From Streptomyces massasporeus (GTDB taxonomy: Bacteria; Actinomycetota; Actinomycetes; Streptomycetales; Streptomycetaceae), in NCBI RefSeq assembly GCF_014648995.1, contig NZ_BMSE01000016.1, positions 124,001-188,000 of the forward strand: a DNA stretch of 64,000 bases, in the 5' to 3' direction. Below, in pieces: positions 59,141 through 64,000 of this stretch. The notes under the pieces were generated by a model. The model made no database searches. It was not told the origin of the DNA and saw only the letters and a list, made by a program, of their open reading frames with translations. The translations under genes were made by a program, and so were the position numbers. Every line of letters starts with the position of its first letter. The stretch's first letter is position 1.

Positions 59141-60298
59141 GTCGCCCCGGCCGGACACGGCTGCCTCGAGGTCGGCGCCCGGGGAGAGCAGTCGCGTCAG
59201 CCGCTGCGCCGACGCGTCCCAGGACCACTGCGAAGTCACCCATGCCCGCCCGGAGTCGCTCATCGCCGCGGCCCTCTCGGGGGTGCGCAGGATCCCGGAC
59301 ACGGCGCGGGCCACGGCCCCCGTGTCCGCGCCGTCCACGACGGTGCCCGTCACCCCGTCGACGACCGCGTCCGGCGCACCCCCCGAGTCCCCGGCGACCA
59401 CGGGCAGTCCGCTGGCCGCCGCCTCCAGGAACACGATGCCGAGCCCCTCCGCCTCGAGCCCTGCCTTCCGGGTCCGGCACGGCATGGCGAACACGTCCGC
59501 CGCCGCGTAGTACGGGGCCGTCGCCTCGTGGTCCAGCCCGCCGACGAACACCACGTGTCCGTCGGCGTGCCGGCGCGCGAGCTTGCGCAGCCGCTCCTCC
59601 TCCGGGCCGCTGCCCACGATCACCAGCACCGCCTCCGGCACGGCCCGCCGTACGGCGGGCAGCGCCCGTATCAGCATGTCCTGCCCCTTGCGCCGGACCA
59701 GCCGCGAGACGCACAGAACGACCTTGCGGCCCACGATGCCGTGCCGCTCCCGGATCTCCCGGGCCCGGCCGGAGACGGGCAGGAACGCCGCCGCGTCCAC
59801 GCCTGGAACCAGCCGTACCAGTGCGGCCCGCGGCCCCAGCGCCGGCGCGATGCGGCGCCGGGTGTACTCGCCGAGGTACGTCACGGCGTCCACGTGGTCC
59901 CCGATGCGCCGCATCACCCGCCTGGCGCCCGGTGTGCGCGCCCACCAGATCTCGTGACCGTGCGTCGTGGCGACCATCCGCCGTATCCCACCGCGCCGCA
60001 GTGCGGGCGCCATCGCCGCGAGCGGCGCGGCCGCCCCGAACCAGACCCGGTCGCAGCCGTGCCGCCGGGCGATCTCCAGCGTGCGGCGGGTCACCCTGGG
60101 GGTGGGCAGCAGCATACGGCTGGGGTCCCGGACAACCGGGAACGGCAGAGTGGCGTCGTACGCGGCGGCACCCGGCTCGCCGGACGTGTAGACGACCACG
60201 TCGTTGCCCGGGATGCGGGTCGCCATGGCGTGGACGAAGGTCTCGATGCCGCCCTGGCGGGGCGGGAAGTCGTTGGTGACGATCAGGGTGGTGCCCAT
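59129..60298 (-). CDS. GT4-family glycosyltransferase (PimB-like)
   Basis: A 389-aa GT-B glycosyltransferase. The N-terminal 'TLIVTNDFPPRQGGIETFVH' is the acceptor-site glycine-rich loop of PimB/PimA-like mannosyltransferases. The C-terminal domain has 'VVLCVSRLVRRKGQDMLIRA', 'LVIVGSGPEEERLRKLARR' and the EX7E-type donor motif 'EAEGLGIVFLEAAASGLPVV'. The likely donor is GDP-mannose or another NDP-sugar, and the acceptor is a lipid or sugar at the membrane. It is followed upstream by the FkbM and GT87-like genes on the same strand. Confidence 0.9.
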   Translation of the reverse strand: MGTTLIVTNDFPPRQGGIETFVHAMATRIPGNDVVVYTSGEPGAAAYDATLPFPVVRDPSRMLLPTPRVTRRTLEIARRHGCDRVWFGAAAPLAAMAPALRRGGIRRMVATTHGHEIWWARTPGARRVMRRIGDHVDAVTYLGEYTRRRIAPALGPRAALVRLVPGVDAAAFLPVSGRAREIRERHGIVGRKVVLCVSRLVRRKGQDMLIRALPAVRRAVPEAVLVIVGSGPEEERLRKLARRHADGHVVFVGGLDHEATAPYYAAADVFAMPCRTRKAGLEAEGLGIVFLEAAASGLPVVAGDSGGAPDAVVDGVTGTVVDGADTGAVARAVSGILRTPERAAAMSDSGRAWVTSQWSWDASAQRLTRLLSPGADLEAAVSGRGDGEG

Positions 60299-60311
60299 GG
60301 TGGTCGCTGCC

Positions 60312-61057
60312 TCAGGGTAGGGGGTGGTCAGGCGGTGAAGAGGTAGGTGCGGCAGTCGTCGGTGACGTGGGCGACGGGGCCCAGTGGCTGTGCCGCCGGC
60401 GATGGGCCTGGTAGCCGAAGCCGCGCAAGTGCCGCAGGACGTCAGCCGGATGCACGCCGTACTTCGCCGGGTGACGGCGCTCGATCTCCAGCAGCAGCGT
60501 GGGCCGGTGGCGGCGCAGCGTGGCCGAGCCGCCTTTCAGAACCGCGAGTTCGGTTCCTTCGACGTCGGCCTTGACGAACGCCAGCCGCTCCGTGCCGCTC
60601 TCGCGCGCCAGCTGATCGAGGGTACGGACGGGCACCGGCACGGTGTGGGGGGCGCGGAACTCGGCATGGGGCCCGGCCCGTGAGCACCGTCGGTGAGGTA
60701 GGCCCGGCCGTGTACGGGCAGCCCTCGCCGTACCGGCAGGCTGAGCCGGCCGCGCCCGCGCCGGTCACCCAGGGCGGCGCGGCGCACGGTCACGTTGCGG
60801 GCGCCCAGGAGCCGCGCGGTGACCCGCAGCCGGCGACAGGGGCCGGGCAGCGGCTCGACGCTGTGCACCCGGCCGGACGGCCCGGCCAGGGCGGCCAGCA
60901 CCCTCGTGTGGAGCCCGTACTCGGCTCCCGCGTCCACGCACACCGACCCCGCCGGCACGAACGCCCGCAGACCCGCCACCTCGTCCTCGACGCACGGGAA
61001 CCGGCGGGCGCTCCACCGCAGGGTGGCCCCCACCACCGCGGTGCGACGGGCCCTCAC
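60312..61057 (-). pseudogene. FkbM-family methyltransferase, frameshifted
   Basis: The first frame starts at GTG 61057 (overlapping the upstream gene's stop, GTGA) and has SAM-site motifs 'GSVCVDAGAEYGLHTRVLAA' and 'SGRVHSVEPLPGPCRRLRVT'. After 'YLTDGAHGPGP' it must shift by one base to continue as 'AEFRAPHTVPVPVRTLDQLA' and the FkbM C-terminus 'LAFVKADVEGTELAVLKGGS'. The shift falls in a C-run at about 60667-60675. One extra C would restore a ~250-aa protein. It is either a recent pseudogene, a base-calling error or programmed slippage. Confidence 0.75.
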
Positions 61058-62313
61058 CGGGCACCCCGCGAGGCGGGAACAGGGGCCGGACGCGCAGGAC
61101 GGGAGATCCGTACGACGAGGTCGTGCGCGGGCTCCTTCCGGTGGGCGCCGCCCGCCAGCCGGGCGAGCACGGCCAGGGTGACCGGCAGGGCGAGGTACCC
61201 GAAGCGCCCGGCCGGCGCGAGGAGGAACGCGACGCACAGGCCGACGGCAAGCCGGTCGGCGGCCGACACGAGGTCGTGCGGAGGCCGGACCAGGAGGGAC
61301 ACGAAGACGGCCAGCCCACCGGCCAGCAGGAGTGCGACCGCCGCGTACCAGCCGACCGGCCCGAGGTCGGCGAGCAACCGGCCCGGCAGCGGACTGGCCG
61401 CCGGGGTCTCGAACGGCCCGCGCCCGGTCGGGAAGGCGAACACCTGCTGCACCAGGGGCCCCGGTGACAGCAGCGCGCTCGGCAGAACGAGCAGGACCGT
61501 GCCCCCCACCGCCACGACCGCCGCGCGCACGGCCGCCCGGGTCCCCCCGCGGTGGGCGAGGAGCGTCACGGCGACCGCGACGGCGGGCCAGGCCGTCCAC
61601 TTGAGGGAGCAGGCGGCGGCGAGCGCCAGCCCGGCGGCCACCGGCCGACGCCGCGCCGCGAACACCAGCGTGAGGAACAGCAGTCCGGTCAGCGGCAGGT
61701 CCACGCCGCTGACACAGAGCGGAAGCGCCACAGCCGGCGAGGCGACGAACGCGCCGACCGCGTCGCCACGCGACGCGCCGCCGCCGACCGCCGAGCGGCC
61801 GCCGGCCGGGCGCCGAGCCGCCCACAGACAGCCGAGGAACGCCACGGCGCACCAGAGCCGGGCGTCACCCAGCACCCCGGGCAGGGGACCGCTCTCGCCC
61901 AGCACCGCGCGCGGCAGCCCGAACACGGCCATGCCCGGCAGGTACGGGGTGACCTCGCCCACCGTGTGCGGGTCGGGCAGGTACGGCGTGGTCTGGCGCA
62001 AGGTCAGCAGCCCGGAGCGCTCGACCACGCCGACCTCGCTCTGCGCCGTGCCGGTCAGCACCAGGAGCACGAAGGGCACGACGACGGCCCCACCGAGGGC
62101 CAGGCAGACCGAGATGGCGCGGCCGCGTGGGCGCGACGACAGCGCGGCGACCGCCGCGCAGAGGTAACCCAGGCAGGCGCTCATGCCCCACACACGGTGC
62201 GGCTCGGGTGCCATGATGAAGGGAAAGACAGCGGCCCAGGCGGCTGCCACGAGCCAGCCGCCGCACCACAATTTCCGCTTGTCCGGACGAAGTTGAGCCC
62301 GATGAATCAGCAC
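61054..62313 (-). CDS. GT87/DUF2029-like polyprenyl-linked glycosyltransferase
   Basis: A 419-aa protein with about ten membrane helices ('AVVVPFVLLVLTGTAQSEVG', 'LTGLLFLTLVFAARRRPVAA', 'AVVAVGGTVLLVLPSALLSP') and periplasmic loops containing 'LRQTTPYLPDPHTVGEVTPY'. This is typical of GT-C mannosyl/arabinosyltransferase-like proteins using polyprenyl-phosphate sugars. It starts with GTG 62313, with a weak RBS. Its stop overlaps the FkbM start by 4 nt, so GT87-like, FkbM and GT4 form one operon for glycan or glycolipid modification. Confidence 0.78.
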   Translation of the reverse strand: MLIHRAQLRPDKRKLWCGGWLVAAAWAAVFPFIMAPEPHRVWGMSACLGYLCAAVAALSSRPRGRAISVCLALGGAVVVPFVLLVLTGTAQSEVGVVERSGLLTLRQTTPYLPDPHTVGEVTPYLPGMAVFGLPRAVLGESGPLPGVLGDARLWCAVAFLGCLWAARRPAGGRSAVGGGASRGDAVGAFVASPAVALPLCVSGVDLPLTGLLFLTLVFAARRRPVAAGLALAAACSLKWTAWPAVAVAVTLLAHRGGTRAAVRAAVVAVGGTVLLVLPSALLSPGPLVQQVFAFPTGRGPFETPAASPLPGRLLADLGPVGWYAAVALLLAGGLAVFVSLLVRPPHDLVSAADRLAVGLCVAFLLAPAGRFGYLALPVTLAVLARLAGGAHRKEPAHDLVVRISRPARPAPVPASRGAR

Positions 62314-62426
62314 CCGTCCATTGCATCCGGAGCGTCGGGTCAGGTCATGACAGCCAGGTCGAGACCTGACGGTCGGGTTTTCCCCACCATCGGGCGTCCC
62401 GTCGCACAGGTCGGGGAGTCAGGGAG

Positions 62427-62950
62427 TCAGCCCCGACACGGCGGCCGTCGCGCGAGTTCAACGGCGACCTCGTCGGCCGTCGGATGGTCGATCTTGCCGA
62501 CCACACGACCGCCGACGAGGAAGACGGCCCGGTCCGCGCAGGCCGCAGCCGCCGGATCGCGTGTCCCCATGACGACGGTGCGTCCGGCCTGCTCCACCAG
62601 GGTGCGCAGCACATCCATGATCCGGCGCGCACCGGCGTGGTCGAGCGCGTCCGTCGGTTCGTCGATGAACAGGATCCTGGGGCCCGCCGGCAGGGTTCTG
62701 GCGATATGGTCTCCAGCTCCCGGGAGCCCTGGAACACCTTGCCCTGGCTCGGCCGTTCCAGGCCCGAGGCGCACCGCAGAAGGGCGCTCTTGCCCGCACC
62801 GGAAGGACCCACGACCGCGGTGAGGGTTCGCTCCGGGAAGCCCACACTGGCTTCGAGGAGTGCCCCGCCACGGCCGGCGGCGCCGCGGTGGTCGACGGAG
62901 ACCCTGACCAACTGGACAGCGGGGAGACGGACATCGTTTCTCTGCGACAT
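62427..62950 (-). pseudogene. ABC ATPase remnant with internal deletion
   Basis: It starts 'MSQRNDVRLPAVQLVRVSVD' with Walker A 'VVGPSGAGKSALLRCASGLE'. The frame then jumps to 'LPAGPRILFIDEPTDALDHA' (Walker B/D-loop) and 'VVMGTRDPAAAACADRAVFL' (the H-loop His replaced by Arg). The ~70 residues holding the Q-loop and LSGGQ signature are missing and the frame changes. It is paralogous to the remnant at 56272-57001. Confidence 0.75.
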
Positions 62951-63147
62951 GTCGGGCAGCCCTCGTCGAAGTCGGGATCTGGGGAGGATCCCAGTGCAAC
63001 AGGGCGGCCGGGGGGAGGCAGTGGACCTGGCAGGAGAGTTCGGGGGTGGGTTACCCCACCACCTGCCATGTCTCAAAGTCGTCAGCAGGGGATCGGTGGG
63101 TCCTAGGCTCGGATGCGTCTTGTGATCTCGAAGGAGCCAGAGCAGCT

Positions 63148-63981
63148 GTGACTGACGGACGAGTGGTTGTCGTGACCGGTGGAGGCTCGGGCATCGGGGA
63201 GGCCACCGCCCGGCTGTTGCGCGAAGCAGGTCACCATGTGGTCGTCTCGGGCCGGCGGAGCGAGCCGTTGCGCCGTCTCGAGAAGGAGATCGGGGTGCTC
63301 GCGCATCCCTCCGACGTGAGGGACCCGGAGGCCGCCGACGGTCTCGTCCAGGCGGCCCTGGCCGCGGACGGACGACTCGACGGCCTTGTGCTCAACGCGG
63401 GCATCGGGCGCGGGGGGACCGTGGGCGACCTGTCGTTGGAGGACTGGGACGAGGTGATGCGCACCAACGTCACCGGTCCGCTGCTGCTTCTGCGCGCCGC
63501 GATCCCGCACCTGCTGGAGGCGAGGGGGGCGGTGGTCGCCGTCGCCTCGGTGTCCGCCCTGCGCAACGGTACGAGCAACGCCCCGTACGCCACGTCCAAG
63601 GCGGCCCTGCTCCAACTCTGCCGTTCGGTCGCCGTCGACTACGGGCGTCAGGGGGTGCGGGCCAACATCGTGTGTCCGAGCTGGGTGAGAAGCGAGATGG
63701 CCGACCGCCGCATGGCGCGCTTCGCCGCCGAGGCGGACCTGCGGGGTGAGGGCGTGGACGGCGCCTATGAGGAGGTGACCGGACTTCTTCCCCTGGGGCG
63801 TCCGGGTGAGCCGCGTGAGATCGCGGAGACCATCAGCTGGCTGCTGTCCCCGGCGGCGTCCTATGTGAACGGCGCCGTGCTGACCGTCGACGGCGGGGCG
63901 ACGGCCCTGGATCCCGGGACGCTGGCGTTCGACTTCCGTGTCGCGCCCCGCCACGACGAGGCACCCGGCACTCCTCGATAG
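63148..63981 (+). CDS. SDR-family oxidoreductase
   Basis: A 277-aa classical short-chain dehydrogenase. The cofactor motif is 'VVVVTGGGSGIGEATARLL', with 'VVVSGRRSE' (Arg after the second strand favours NADP). 'LVLNAGIGRGG' is the NAG motif, the catalytic Ser is in 'VAVASVSALRNGTSNAPYAT' with YxxxK 'YATSK', and the C-terminal 'SYVNGAVLTVDGGATALDPG' is standard. GTG 63148 follows AGGAGCC. The substrate is not predictable. The final 19 bp of the window show no gene. Confidence 0.93.
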   Translation: MTDGRVVVVTGGGSGIGEATARLLREAGHHVVVSGRRSEPLRRLEKEIGVLAHPSDVRDPEAADGLVQAALAADGRLDGLVLNAGIGRGGTVGDLSLEDWDEVMRTNVTGPLLLLRAAIPHLLEARGAVVAVASVSALRNGTSNAPYATSKAALLQLCRSVAVDYGRQGVRANIVCPSWVRSEMADRRMARFAAEADLRGEGVDGAYEEVTGLLPLGRPGEPREIAETISWLLSPAASYVNGAVLTVDGGATALDPGTLAFDFRVAPRHDEAPGTPR

Positions 63982-64000
63982 CGGCCCGGCCCTGTGGCTG

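Noticed and set aside
1..64000. tRNA or rRNA genes
   Set aside because: No cloverleaf-like T-arm (GGTTCGAATCC-type) in a proper context and no rRNA-like sequence was seen. The islands therefore do not use a tRNA target visible here.

Overview
This is a high-GC actinobacterial chromosome segment that is clearly Streptomyces. It has GTG, TTG and ATG starts, many 1-4 nt start/stop overlaps, and a gene order known from the Streptomyces core: thymidine kinase, sepH, ferrochelatase, a SuhB-like phosphatase, cutRS, a DUF4193 protein, a DUF3093 protein, dut, a DUF3710 protein, kdpDE, an OB-fold protein, a DUF3159 protein, two TrkA proteins, an APC permease and a TRAM-domain RNA methyltransferase. From memory this matches roughly SCO5842-SCO5901 of S. 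coelicolor. There the red (prodiginine) cluster lies beside the trkA genes. Here that spot holds only a chimeric MFS/sugar-kinase remnant.

Region 1 (1-31.9 kb) is core: nucleotide metabolism (tdk, dut), heme (hemH), septation (sepH), secretion and envelope sensing (cutRS), potassium homeostasis (orphan kdpDE, two RCK/TrkA subunits, a KimA-like transporter), a secreted alginate-lyase-family protein and several conserved DUF proteins. Strong inverted-repeat terminators separate convergent genes.

Region 2 (31.9-54.7 kb) is accessory. The last ~60 bp of the TRAM methyltransferase gene plus ~55 bp downstream occur three times (31858, 39932, 52211). Each copy is bounded by or close to the octamer TGTTTCCG and sits near a tandem GACGCTC repeat. 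I read these as attachment sites of stacked integrative islands, although no integrase gene is visible. Island A carries an SseB-like protein, a WXG-type partner, a 1569-aa Rhs/YD-repeat protein ending in an RNase Sa/barnase-like tip, and a barstar-family immunity protein. Island B carries decayed Rhs-tip and ABC ATPase fragments, an EF-hand protein, a BisC-like molybdoenzyme, and a dense general-stress partner-switching module: a SigB-type sigma factor, two HATPase regulators, two STAS proteins, two SpoIIE-type phosphatases and a methanogen-output-domain protein. Island C is a wrecked Rhs toxin with an apparently intact downstream immunity-type gene.

Region 3 (54.7-64 kb) holds a DUF6183-like protein, a DUF3253 protein, a NarL-type two-component system, a small glycosylation cluster (GT4, frameshifted FkbM methyltransferase, GT87-like membrane protein), two internally deleted ABC ATPase pseudogenes and a short-chain dehydrogenase. 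No tRNA, rRNA, CRISPR array, intact transposase or integrase was found.
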